This document shows, piece by piece, positions 26,792 through 35,468 of a stretch of 64,000 bases of DNA. The notes below the pieces were generated by a model. That model saw only the letters and a program-made list of their open reading frames with translations, made no database searches and had not been told where the DNA came from. Position 1 is the stretch's first letter. Every line of letters begins with the position of its first letter. The position numbers were made by a program, and so were the translations under genes. The stretch comes from Dehalococcoidia bacterium (lineage in GTDB: Bacteria; Chloroflexota; Dehalococcoidia; Lucifugimonadales; Lucifugimonadaceae): assembly GCA_012959765.1 (NCBI GenBank), contig DUCO01000018.1, positions 48,203-112,202 on the forward strand, in the 5' to 3' direction.

Positions 26792-27565
26792 GTGACCGAA
26801 ATATTGCTCGATGCCAAATGTCTTCAGGTTGTGCAGCATTTCCAACCTTTATTTAGTTCGCAACCTGTTCGCAGATTGACCAGCTTCCTCAAAATCATCG
26901 GTTCATATGGTGCGATTAAATACATCGATGCCGATGTCATCGATGCGGCATCCCTCGGCTCTGCCAACCTTTTCATCAGCACGACTCGAATCCAGCAATG
27001 GCCCTACAAAGACGAAGAGATAAACAGTATCCACGACTTTGTCGCTTCGGGTGGCAGTCTGTTGCTTATGTCCAATCATTCGAGATACCCGAGTAGTCCC
27101 TCAGCGGGACACCACACGGAGCAGGACGGACGATTAGCAAGGGCGTTCCAGATCTAAATCGTCGAAGCCTTGTTCCGTAATCCCGCTCCAAAACATCTGA
27201 CATCGATTGAGTCGGTAGGTGAGAAGGTTCACCCGATTCTGACCGATTATTTGAGCACCCGTATGCTCAATACGGTCACAATAAACAACTGCTCTGCAAT
27301 ATCGACTCAATCCGAAAACGGTCACGCGGTTCTGCTTCTCGACAACGACATGGAGGATATCGGACCCAATGCGCTGTCATCCCGAGGCAACGCGTTCGCG
27401 TGGGCCATTGATGAATACGGAGACGGCAAGGGACGCGTTGTCGTGACCGGAGCAGGTTTTATCGGCGAACCCGACTTACCAGGGACTGGCCCTGGCCTGA
27501 TGGACAAAGATCAAAACGAACTGTTCGTCCGTCAACTAATCTCATGGTTGCTCAGCCGGGAATAA
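26792..27565 (+). pseudogene. GATase-like (DUF4350/ThuA-type) protein gene with an in-frame TAA
   Basis: Two open segments in the same frame (26792-27154 and 27158-27565), split by a TAA at 27155-27157, make one protein of about 257 residues. The first half has KDEEINSIHDFVASGGSLLL, the class-I GATase-like pattern of a glycine-rich turn after a helix, then MSNHSRY. The second half ends in GKGRVVVTGAGFIGEPDLPG and NELFVRQLISWLL, typical of the same fold. The join reads GRLARAFQI then IVEALFRNPAP. The GTG at 26792 is the likely start. The function of this family is poorly defined; relatives sit beside oxidoreductase or sugar genes. Premature termination suggests a pseudogene or base error. Confidence 0.7.
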
Positions 27566-27586
27566 TCTCTACAACAACTGCGACCA

Positions 27587-28720
27587 CTACCTGTCCTGAA
27601 CACTCCCATCAAACCCGATTGGAGTGTCGAGAATCTTTGGATTCTCTGGACCCGAAAGTGTAGCCTCGTTCAGTTCGATGCCAAGACCCGGGCCCTCTGG
27701 CACGATCAAATATCCGTCCACCAGCGCGAGAGGTGTCACCAGAAGATCGCTCTTTGGCGGCTCCGATTCGCCGGTGTACTCCTGCAAAGCAAAGTTCGGA
27801 ATACAAGCGTCGAGCTGCACACATGCCGCAGTGCTTACGGGTGAAAGCGGGTTGTGAGGAATCACCTTCACGTGCTTCGCCTCGGCCATAGCCGCAACCT
27901 TCTTCGATCCCGAAAGACCTCCGCACAGGCACAGGTCGGGTCGAACGTACGCCGCAGCGTTCGCTTCAAGAAGCTGCTCGTACTCGAAAATGGTCGTGAA
28001 CCGCTCACCGGTTGCGATCGGAATATTGCACTGATCGGCAACTTCGCCCATTCGCGCCGGGCTGTCCGGCAACATGGGATCTTCGTAGAAGAACGGGTTG
28101 AACTGCTCGAGGCGCCGACCCAGCCATATGCTTTCAGCAGGTGACATCTGGCGGTGAATTTCCACACAGATGTCGGCCGCACCATCAACTGCCTCTTTCA
28201 CCGCACCAACACGGTCGACTGCTTCGTCGGCCCACTCGGTGTATGACTTGTGCAGGTAGTAGTCCGGGGCGAACGGAGTGAAGCGAACCGCAGTGAATCC
28301 TTCGGCAACGGCAGCTTTCGCACTGGCAACAAGATCGTCCTTAGTCGCTCCACCAACGTGCATGTAGCAGCGAACCTTGTCTCGGGTCTTGCCGCCCATC
28401 AGATCGTAAATCGGCACACCGAGTCGCTTGCCCTTAATGTCCCAAAGCGCAATGTCGATCGCCGAAAGCGCACCCTGAACGACCGAGCCCATGAAGTGCG
28501 ACGTTCGACACAGCCACTGATAGTGATGCTCGATAAAGCTGGGATCCTTGCCAACAAGGTAATCGGCCATCGTGTCGACCATCGTCTTCGTAGGTCGCTG
28601 CCAGCCGTGCACTCCACCCTCGCCAATGCCCACGGTGCCGTCCTCGCAGTAGATGCGAATCAGCAACCAGCGATCCCACAACATTGTTTCCACTCGTTCG
28701 ATTTTTGTAGATGCTGGCAT
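27587..28720 (-). CDS. Enolase-superfamily sugar-acid dehydratase (second, galactonate-dehydratase-like)
   Basis: A 377-residue paralogue of the protein at 24113-25240, with the same set of active-site residues: Glu187 and His189 (VEIHRQ), Glu213 (FYEDP), Glu239 (TGERF) and His289 (VIPHNP). The two share the ALWDIKGKRL and LLGGK/LMGGK segments but are clearly divergent elsewhere, so substrate difference is likely. It is divergently transcribed from the amidohydrolase gene at 28887, with a 166-bp shared upstream region. The reaction is likely dehydration of an aldonic acid; specificity is unknown. Confidence 0.9.
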   Translation of the reverse strand: MPASTKIERVETMLWDRWLLIRIYCEDGTVGIGEGGVHGWQRPTKTMVDTMADYLVGKDPSFIEHHYQWLCRTSHFMGSVVQGALSAIDIALWDIKGKRLGVPIYDLMGGKTRDKVRCYMHVGGATKDDLVASAKAAVAEGFTAVRFTPFAPDYYLHKSYTEWADEAVDRVGAVKEAVDGAADICVEIHRQMSPAESIWLGRRLEQFNPFFYEDPMLPDSPARMGEVADQCNIPIATGERFTTIFEYEQLLEANAAAYVRPDLCLCGGLSGSKKVAAMAEAKHVKVIPHNPLSPVSTAACVQLDACIPNFALQEYTGESEPPKSDLLVTPLALVDGYLIVPEGPGLGIELNEATLSGPENPKILDTPIGFDGSVQDR

Positions 28721-28886
28721 GTTTTTTTAGGTCCGATTTCTAGTTGTGTACCCTAACGATTTGGGCGTGCTGCCGAGAAGGTAGACCTAAAACGCCGTCG
28801 TTACAAGATCGAATCGAATTGTGTTGACCAACAGTCACGGGTATAACGACCCCATCAAACCGAATTCATGTTGAGGAACTAAGAAC

Positions 28887-30380
28887 TTGCTCGATCTTGT
28901 AATCAAAGGCGCAACCGTTATCGACGGTTCAGGTACTGAGGGCGTTGTGCTTGACGTGGGAATAGAGGGCGACCGAATTGTTGCGATAGCCCCGAGCATC
29001 GAAGCCGAATCGGCCGAGACGTTCAACGCATCGGGTCTGGTGCTTTCGCCAGGGTTCATCGACGTCCATTCGCACGACGATTTCCATGTGCTGATCGAGC
29101 CGGAAGTTCGACACAATATCTTGCAGGGCATCACCACCGCCATCGTTGGGAACTGCGGGTTTGGTGCCGCTGGTTCAGATGCCGGTAAGGTGCAAATGAA
29201 GGCGATCAACGAACCGACTGCCGAACTGCCCGACTGGGACGGCTATGCCGAGTATTTGGAAGAGGTCGATAAAGCGTCGCCGATTTTGAACGTGGCTGCC
29301 TTGATCGGTCACCACACTGCACGCCGACAGGCAATGGGCGGCGTCGAAAATCGCCCACCAACCGACACCGAACTGGCTGAAATGCTGGCGAGTGTTGAAG
29401 AGGGCATGGAGGCCGGGGCAGTTGGCATGTCGACCGGACTGGTCTATGAACCGGGTCGATACGCCAGCACCGAGGAAGTTGTTGCGCTCGCAAACGTCGT
29501 CGGCAAACACGGCGGACTCTACGTTTCGCACATGCGGGACGAGGCGGTCGGACTTCTCGATTCCGTAAAAGAAACCCTCCACATCGGCGAAGCAAGTGGT
29601 TGTGCGGTTGAAGTTTCGCACCACAAAGCGGTCGGTCGAACCAATTGGGGCAAGGTCGCTCAATCACTCGAAATGATCGAGGATGCTGTTGCGCAGGGGC
29701 ATGACGTAACCGCCGATCAGTACCCGTACACCGCCCGCAGCACGATGCTGTTCGCACTGGTTCAAAACGGGACATTCTCGGCCGGTGAAGGCGGTGCTAT
29801 GGGCAAGTCGGAGCCGTCTGAGGTACTACTGTGTTCAGTTCCTGGCTTTGGGGATTTCGAAGGTCGATCACTTCAAAGCTTTGTCGAGGAGTTTGATCTG
29901 CCCGGCGAAGAAGCGGCGAACAAGCTTTTGAGCGACTACTCGAACGAGATTCTGGTGGCTGCATTTGGCATGGACGAAGGCGACGTGCGGATGGTCATGG
30001 CTCACTCTTCGACCATGATCGGCACAGACGGCCTCGACCGCGGCTCAAAGCCTCATCCTCGGGCGTGGGGCACATATCCGAGGGTGCTCGGCAAGTACGT
30101 TCGTGAAGAGGGCGTAATCTCGCTCGAAAACGCTATCTACAAGATGACTGGCATGCCAGCTGCCAAATTCGGAATCGCAAATCGCGGACTCATAAAAGAA
30201 GGCAACTTCGCTGACCTGGTTTTGTTCGATCCCGAAACTGTAATCGATGGTGCAACCTACGAAAACTCTCGTGTCGCCCCTGTCGGAATTCCCCATGTGA
30301 TCGTGAACGGTCAGTTTGCCGTGCGAGACGGCCAGCACGCTGGATCACGTTCAGGTCGAGCACTACGCAGAGGCATTTAG
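28887..30380 (+). CDS. D-aminoacylase / N-acyl-D-amino-acid deacylase family amidohydrolase
   Basis: A 497-residue amidohydrolase-superfamily metalloenzyme. The metal site HSH is at residues 61-63 (FIDVHSHDD) and the bridging Cys90 is in GNCGFG, the pattern of D-aminoacylases. SHHK and MAHSSTMIGTDG supply later ligands and the catalytic Asp. The start is a TTG at 28887 with TGAGGA upstream. It opens a plus-strand run with two enolase-superfamily genes and an epimerase gene, so its substrate may be an N-acylated or amide-bearing compound entering the same pathway. No D-amino-acid gene context is otherwise seen. Confidence 0.9.
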   Translation: MLDLVIKGATVIDGSGTEGVVLDVGIEGDRIVAIAPSIEAESAETFNASGLVLSPGFIDVHSHDDFHVLIEPEVRHNILQGITTAIVGNCGFGAAGSDAGKVQMKAINEPTAELPDWDGYAEYLEEVDKASPILNVAALIGHHTARRQAMGGVENRPPTDTELAEMLASVEEGMEAGAVGMSTGLVYEPGRYASTEEVVALANVVGKHGGLYVSHMRDEAVGLLDSVKETLHIGEASGCAVEVSHHKAVGRTNWGKVAQSLEMIEDAVAQGHDVTADQYPYTARSTMLFALVQNGTFSAGEGGAMGKSEPSEVLLCSVPGFGDFEGRSLQSFVEEFDLPGEEAANKLLSDYSNEILVAAFGMDEGDVRMVMAHSSTMIGTDGLDRGSKPHPRAWGTYPRVLGKYVREEGVISLENAIYKMTGMPAAKFGIANRGLIKEGNFADLVLFDPETVIDGATYENSRVAPVGIPHVIVNGQFAVRDGQHAGSRSGRALRRGI

Positions 30381-30485
30381 AGTGCCAGTCGATAACAAAA
30401 GAGTTTGCACCTCATAAACTTTCGAATCAGGGGAGTAAACTGCGCCCGCGCCAAGCCCGCAATTCGGGCAATTCCAGGGAGTCTC

Positions 30486-31673
30486 ATGTCAGAACGAATC
30501 GAATCGGTATCAGTAACCCCGATCCCGTCGAGCTATCAAAAAGAACTCGGCAAAAACGCATATATCGACAACATCGGCACCCAGCGTCTCGAATGGGTCG
30601 TGCGGGCACGCAGCACGAGCGGTGCCGAGGGCATTTCTATCGCCAACCGCCTGATGCGGGAAGGCACCGTCGAAACCATGCTCGCCCACATCAAGGGCGC
30701 ACTGCTGGGTCGGGAAGTCGACGAGTTGCTGGAGATTTCTGACGGCGTAGTGACCGGTGCTGGACCCGACATGGATCGCTGGTATCGACGAAACGGCTGG
30801 ATGACGATTCTGGCTTTCGACCTTGTTGGCAAGACCCGCGGTGTTTCGGCAATCGACCTGCTCGGTGGCAAGAAGCACGACTCAGTCCCCGCCTACGACA
30901 CCACACTCTATTTTCAAGACTTCCTGAACCCCGAAAAAGGTGCTCAGCAAGTTGGTGACGAAGCCGCGCAGGCTGTTGCCGATGGCTGGTGGGCGCTGAA
31001 GCTGAAAACCGGCCGAGGCGGTCGATGGATGCTTCCAGAAGCCGGTATGCAGCGCGATATCGACGTTGTTCAATCAGTTCGCGACTCAGTAGGCCCCGAC
31101 GTGAAGATCTACGTCGACGCCAACTTCGGCTACGACAATCATCTCGATCTTCTCGATCAGTTCATCAAGGAAGTGACCCCTCTCGATATCTTCTGGTTCG
31201 AGGAGATGATCACCCACGACGTCGATGACTACAAGGCGATGCGAGAGATGCTGGCGAAGCACGGTTCGAAAGCTTTATTGACCTGTGGCGAAGTTGATCG
31301 TGACCCGATCTCAGAGGTGTTCCAGGATCTAATTGGCGATGGCCTGATCGACGGTTATCAGCCCGACATCGTCGGCCACGGTTATCTCGGCTGGATGGAA
31401 CTCGAACGCCAACTGAAGGGCACCGGCGTCCGAACAATCCCTCACAACTTCGGTAACGCCTCGTTCGGCAGCTATGCCAGCATCGTCTGGGGTGCAGCAT
31501 CTGAAACCTACGTTTCGCTCGAAGATGAACGAGTTATTCCGCACTTCCTCACCCCGCTTCCCGAGTTCACCAATGGAGCCTACGCGCTGCCAACGGGCAC
31601 GGGATTGGGAGTCGATATCGATGAGGCCGGGTACGCCCCGCACGCCAAGCACGAGAACAGGATGGAGGCGTAG
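30486..31673 (+). CDS. Enolase-superfamily protein, KxK type (third)
   Basis: A 395-residue mandelate-racemase-like enzyme of a different type from the two minus-strand paralogues. It has a KxK pair (Lys172, Lys174 in ALKLKTG), metal ligands Asp211 (YVDANFGYD), Glu239 (WFEEM) and Glu269 (TCGEVD), and His320 (TIPHNF). Lysine plus histidine bases on opposite faces are the racemase/dehydratase arrangement. The start is the ATG at 30486 (MSERIESV), with CAGGGAG upstream; an in-frame TTG at 30405 would add a poorly conserved leader. It is followed after only 2 bp by a homologue, suggesting tandem duplication and translational coupling. The substrate is unknown. Confidence 0.9.
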   Translation: MSERIESVSVTPIPSSYQKELGKNAYIDNIGTQRLEWVVRARSTSGAEGISIANRLMREGTVETMLAHIKGALLGREVDELLEISDGVVTGAGPDMDRWYRRNGWMTILAFDLVGKTRGVSAIDLLGGKKHDSVPAYDTTLYFQDFLNPEKGAQQVGDEAAQAVADGWWALKLKTGRGGRWMLPEAGMQRDIDVVQSVRDSVGPDVKIYVDANFGYDNHLDLLDQFIKEVTPLDIFWFEEMITHDVDDYKAMREMLAKHGSKALLTCGEVDRDPISEVFQDLIGDGLIDGYQPDIVGHGYLGWMELERQLKGTGVRTIPHNFGNASFGSYASIVWGAASETYVSLEDERVIPHFLTPLPEFTNGAYALPTGTGLGVDIDEAGYAPHAKHENRMEA

Positions 31674-31675
31674 TC

Positions 31676-32893
31676 ATGCCCGGTTTAGAAACACACATCA
31701 TCAAAGAAATTCGCCTTACTCCCGTCGAGACCTATTTTGGATCGCCGGGTAAGGGTCGCATCGTTGGTCGTAACGCCAAGATGGAAAACTACGGTATCGG
31801 CCAGCGCGAGTGGCTGCTGCAGATTACTTGCGACTCCGGCCTCACCGGCTTGAGCAATGCCCGACCCGCCATGAACAAGGGTTCGGTCGAGAGTCTGTAC
31901 AACGATTTTCAGGATCTGATCGGGCAAAAACTTTCGGGATTCTTCAATGTTTCCGGAGGGCGCGTCACCGACATCAACCCTCGATGGGCAGACCTGATCG
32001 ACCGTTACGGATTCTTGGATGTCGCGCTGTTCGATCTCATTGGTCAGGCGCTCAGCCAACCCTCGTACTCCCTGCTCGGCGACAAGGTTCGAGACGAAGT
32101 CGAGGGCTACGACTCAAGCCTCTACTTCCAGGACCTGGTAAACCCGGCTGAAGGTGCGAACGCAGTTGCCATCGAAGCTGCTGAGGCGGTCGAAAAAGGC
32201 TGGCGTGCGATGAAGCTCAAGCTGGGTCGACCCGGCAAGTGGTTCGAGCCAAACGCAGGCACTCGCCGCGATATCGAAGTTGTCGAATCGGTACGAGCTA
32301 TGGTCGGTGACGACATCAAGATTCTCGTCGATGCGAACAACGGCTACGACGGCCGACTTGATCTTCTCGAAGACTTCGTGCGGGGAATCAGCGATCTCAA
32401 CGTCATGTGGGTGGAGGAGATGATCACCGAGGATATCGCCGGGTATCAGAAGCTGAACGAATGGCGAGATAGGTACACCCCGAACACGATGATCGTCGAT
32501 GGCGAAAGCTATAAGGGCCGAGACACGATCTACTGGCAGCTGATGGAGCAGGGACTGCTCGACGCTATCCAGCCCGACATGCTGCACATGGGTTTCTGGC
32601 AGTTCCACAGGCTCGCTCAGAAGATAGAAGATTCGGGTTACGACACCCAGATCGCCCCGCACAACTACAACGCTGCGTATCTCGGTCTGCGAGCCGATAT
32701 TCAGTTTGGTGCAGCCACTGAAAGGTTCGTAATCGCAGAAGATTCGACACTGGATTTCGAGCTGTATCAGGGCCCGGAATATGTCTTCGACAACGGCAAA
32801 TACGCCGTACCGAGTTCGCCGGGACTGGCGGTGAGCATTGATCAGGAACTTTACGACAGGGTCTACAAACAACACGAAACCTTAATTAACTAG
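31676..32893 (+). CDS. Enolase-superfamily protein, KxK type (fourth)
   Basis: A 405-residue paralogue of the preceding gene product. Active-site residues are Lys180 and Lys182 (MKLKLGRPG), Asp219 (LVDANNGYD), Glu247 (WVEEM), Glu277 (VDGES) and His329 (IAPHNY). Shared unusual features with its neighbour include SSLYFQD/TTLYFQD before the barrel and the tryptophan-rich segment after KxK (GKWFEP/GRWMLP), showing common descent. The ATG is 2 bp after the upstream TAG. Two such divergent tandem paralogues may act as a hetero-oligomer or on successive substrates; both are inference. Confidence 0.9.
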   Translation: MPGLETHIIKEIRLTPVETYFGSPGKGRIVGRNAKMENYGIGQREWLLQITCDSGLTGLSNARPAMNKGSVESLYNDFQDLIGQKLSGFFNVSGGRVTDINPRWADLIDRYGFLDVALFDLIGQALSQPSYSLLGDKVRDEVEGYDSSLYFQDLVNPAEGANAVAIEAAEAVEKGWRAMKLKLGRPGKWFEPNAGTRRDIEVVESVRAMVGDDIKILVDANNGYDGRLDLLEDFVRGISDLNVMWVEEMITEDIAGYQKLNEWRDRYTPNTMIVDGESYKGRDTIYWQLMEQGLLDAIQPDMLHMGFWQFHRLAQKIEDSGYDTQIAPHNYNAAYLGLRADIQFGAATERFVIAEDSTLDFELYQGPEYVFDNGKYAVPSSPGLAVSIDQELYDRVYKQHETLIN

Positions 32894-32931
32894 CCTTTGC
32901 CAGGAACAAAAACTAAGGAACAAGAAGAACG

Positions 32932-33963
32932 ATGAAAATCCTAATCACGGGAATCACCGGACGCGTTGGTGCGAACGTTGCCCAGAACTTTATGGAGCGG
33001 GGTCACGACGTGTGGGGATTCGTATGGCCCGGCGATCCGCAGGCCGAGAAGATGAAGGCCGTTGGTGCCGATATCGTGCAGGGTGATCTGGCAAGTTCAG
33101 CCGATGTGAATGCCGCCGCCGAAGGGCAGGAAGTGATTCTGCATATGGGTGCTGCGTTTCAGGCCGGTGGTCCGTTCACTCCCGAGCAGTACTTCGACAC
33201 GAACGTGAAGGGCACGTTCAACGTTCTCGAAGCGGCACTGGGTCTTGGCGATCAACTGAAGCACGTACTCATCACGAGCACCGATGCGACGATGTTCAAG
33301 TACCCCGAATGCGGAATCGCCGAGCCGATAGCCGAGGATTCGCTGCCGCTTTCATCAACCGATTGGTACGGCTATACCAAGGTGCTTTGCGAACACCTGC
33401 TGAATCGTTACTACTTGAAGGAAAACCTCCCGGCGACCATCATTCGATTCGCTAACGTCTGGGGCGCTGGCGAAATTCTGAACTTCAGACAGTTTCAGTT
33501 GGATCACTTTTTACAGCAGTTCGAAGGTCGAACCGACGATGTCGGCAAAGCGACCTACGAGATTCTTCAGACCGAGGCAGCTAAAGACGGTGGCGTTCCC
33601 AGACTCATCGTCGCTCGAGATGCGAACGGTCGACCGTGGAAGAAGCACCAGATTGAGGTGCGAGATATCGTTCACGCCTACGAGCAGGCAGTCGGCAATC
33701 CGAACACGTTCGGCAACGTCTACCAGTTGGGCTCCAAGGAGCCTTTCACTTGGGACGTGCTGATTCCGTATATTTCAGAAAAGATGGGAATTCCGTTTTC
33801 GACAGTTGATCTGCCGACGAACCCGACCTTCTACGAATACGATCTCTCAGCCGCACGTAACGACTTCGGTTATTCGCCAAGCCTGTCGCTGTTCGAGATG
33901 GTCGACGAAGCAATTCGCTACAACTCCGAAGGCGGCGGCGGAATTATTCCGACGAAGGTTTAG
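32932..33963 (+). CDS. NAD-dependent epimerase/dehydratase
   Basis: A 343-residue extended SDR. The NAD motif GITGRVGANV is at residues 7-16, followed by DLASSADV (acidic residue after strand 3), LHMGAAFQAGG, the serine of ITSTDATMF and the YxxxK pair as YGYTK. The C-terminal substrate domain is complete. An ATG at 32932 follows AAGGAACAAGAAGA. It is the last gene of the plus-strand run that starts at 28887, 38 bp after the fourth enolase-superfamily gene. It probably oxidises or epimerises a sugar-like substrate of this pathway. Confidence 0.9.
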   Translation: MKILITGITGRVGANVAQNFMERGHDVWGFVWPGDPQAEKMKAVGADIVQGDLASSADVNAAAEGQEVILHMGAAFQAGGPFTPEQYFDTNVKGTFNVLEAALGLGDQLKHVLITSTDATMFKYPECGIAEPIAEDSLPLSSTDWYGYTKVLCEHLLNRYYLKENLPATIIRFANVWGAGEILNFRQFQLDHFLQQFEGRTDDVGKATYEILQTEAAKDGGVPRLIVARDANGRPWKKHQIEVRDIVHAYEQAVGNPNTFGNVYQLGSKEPFTWDVLIPYISEKMGIPFSTVDLPTNPTFYEYDLSAARNDFGYSPSLSLFEMVDEAIRYNSEGGGGIIPTKV

Positions 33964-33984
33964 TGGGTTGGCGCGATTGTTTCT

Positions 33985-34169
33985 CGTCATTGCGAGACGT
34001 GAGGCACGAACGACGTGGCAATCACTGGGAGCTGAATCCACCGTTTTTGCACCGATTCCACGTTTTTCTGAGGTAACCAAATGCTAGAAAATTCTCCGGC
34101 GTATTCACGCAGGGTTGCTCAATCAAGGTGATTGCCACGTCACCTCAGAGCAGGCTCCTCGCAATGACA
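33985..34169. repeat. Family A inverted-repeat element (185 bp)
   Basis: Left arm at 33985-34024 (TCATTGCGAG ... CGACGTGGCAATC) and right arm in inverse orientation at 34130-34169 (GATTGCCACGTC ... GCTCCTCGCAATGACA). The interior of about 105 bp is unlike that of the other copies and has no gene. Related pairs lie at 50783-50965 and 63321-63516. Confidence 0.85.
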
Positions 34170-34194
34170 GAACAGCCAGTCGAGTCAGCACCCT

Positions 34195-34737
34195 CTACGG
34201 CCTTACCCGGTTCATCGCCACGTACACGCCGATGCCCAAGCCGATAAGCGCAATGATGTTGGTGAACAACCCGCCCGGAACGCCCATAAACGACGCTATA
34301 TTTATCCCTATAAACCATGCGACGAACACCGTTATGGCGGCAACAATTCTCAACCGTTTGTCGAGCTTGTACTTTCCTGCCTTGCGAACGTATTCGCCGA
34401 TGGGCGCACCAGCCAAGCCAACGAGAAGTGAGGTAGCGACATTGCCGATCTGGAAGTTGAACGGCAAGAAAGTCCAGAAGATCCATACGATAATCGCGTA
34501 GGCGAAACCAAATCCAGCAGCCCCCAGGGCGGAGAGTGCGATGGTTGTGGTCAACTCAACTGGAGTAGATCGGAAAATCGGTGCCTGACCGATGCTCGCA
34601 CAATCAGGGCAGCGCGCTCCAACCGGAGACTGCACCATGCACTGTGGGCAGATCAGATCATCGCAGCGTCCGCAGCGCAGGTTAGAAGCTACTTCGGGAT
34701 GGCGAAGGCAGGTGGCATCGAATGTGTCGTGAGTCAT
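34195..34737 (-). CDS. B-box-type zinc-finger membrane protein
   Basis: A 180-residue protein of unknown role. The N-terminal 45 residues form a B-box-like zinc finger: Cys10 and His12, CGRCDDLICPQC and CPDC. The rest holds four hydrophobic segments, with basic residues around KAGKYKLDKRLR between the second and third. This arrangement (zinc finger plus membrane domain) occurs in many uncharacterised bacterial proteins, some of which carry a rhomboid domain; no rhomboid serine/histidine pair is visible here. It lies next to plsY (57 bp) on the same strand. Confidence 0.78.
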   Translation of the reverse strand: MTHDTFDATCLRHPEVASNLRCGRCDDLICPQCMVQSPVGARCPDCASIGQAPIFRSTPVELTTTIALSALGAAGFGFAYAIIVWIFWTFLPFNFQIGNVATSLLVGLAGAPIGEYVRKAGKYKLDKRLRIVAAITVFVAWFIGINIASFMGVPGGLFTNIIALIGLGIGVYVAMNRVRP

Positions 34738-34794
34738 TGGCGAAACAGGATACCCACAAATTGTGGATATTTATCGAAATAAGCTCGATATTGG

Positions 34795-35463
34795 CTACTG
34801 CTTGATCCAGTCTTCCCTATCGGCGATATCGCGATCAAAAACGAGACGAGTCCACAACAGGCGACCAGAAATCGGGCCTGTGCTATCTCGCAGAGAGTTA
34901 GATGTCATCCGCTTGCCAGCGGTTACAAGTGCGAACGCCACAGAGAACCAGACCAGCTCAATCGGAAGGTTCAACAGGGCGGCCCAAACCGGCATCAGAA
35001 TCACGGCTATCAAGAACCAGACCGCTGAGTCTTTCCATGGTGTGAACAGCACTCCAAGCGCCGGCACCGATCCATAAATGATCAACAACGGCAAGTTGAG
35101 AGCAAACGTTGCGCCCAACATCGTCGCCATCCCTCGCCCGCCATGCAACTTCGAAAATATCGACCAGTTGTGACCCATCACCCCCGCGATTCCGGCGGCG
35201 GCTTCAACTCCAATTCCAAGATCAAGAACTTTGCCAGAAGCGATCACCACCGGCAGCAAGCCCTTTATGACTATGTCGAAAATCACGACAGGAGTCGCCC
35301 ATTTGGCTCCTACCTGCGTCGTGAGATTCGAGGCGCCGATATTCCCTGAACCGTGCTCTCGAATATCGACTCCACTGGCGAGCCGGCCAACCAGATACGA
35401 AGTCGGAATCGAGCCAACAACGTAGGCTCCAGCAATTACAGCAATGATCAGCAGGGTGTCCAT
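34795..35463 (-). CDS. plsY: Glycerol-3-phosphate acyltransferase
   Basis: This integral-membrane enzyme acylates glycerol-3-phosphate with acyl-phosphate in phospholipid synthesis. The three PlsY motifs are present: GSIPTSYLVGR, GSGNIGASN and GHNWSIFSKLHGGRGMAT (in part). The reading frame extends further upstream, but the ATG at 35463 gives the expected N-terminal membrane segment and a normal length of 222 residues. It starts 5 bp after the end of the PHP-domain gene, in the rny - ymdB - PHP - plsY strand group. No plsX is seen. Confidence 0.92.
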   Translation of the reverse strand: MDTLLIIAVIAGAYVVGSIPTSYLVGRLASGVDIREHGSGNIGASNLTTQVGAKWATPVVIFDIVIKGLLPVVIASGKVLDLGIGVEAAAGIAGVMGHNWSIFSKLHGGRGMATMLGATFALNLPLLIIYGSVPALGVLFTPWKDSAVWFLIAVILMPVWAALLNLPIELVWFSVAFALVTAGKRMTSNSLRDSTGPISGRLLWTRLVFDRDIADREDWIKQ

Positions 35464-35468
35464 GTCAA

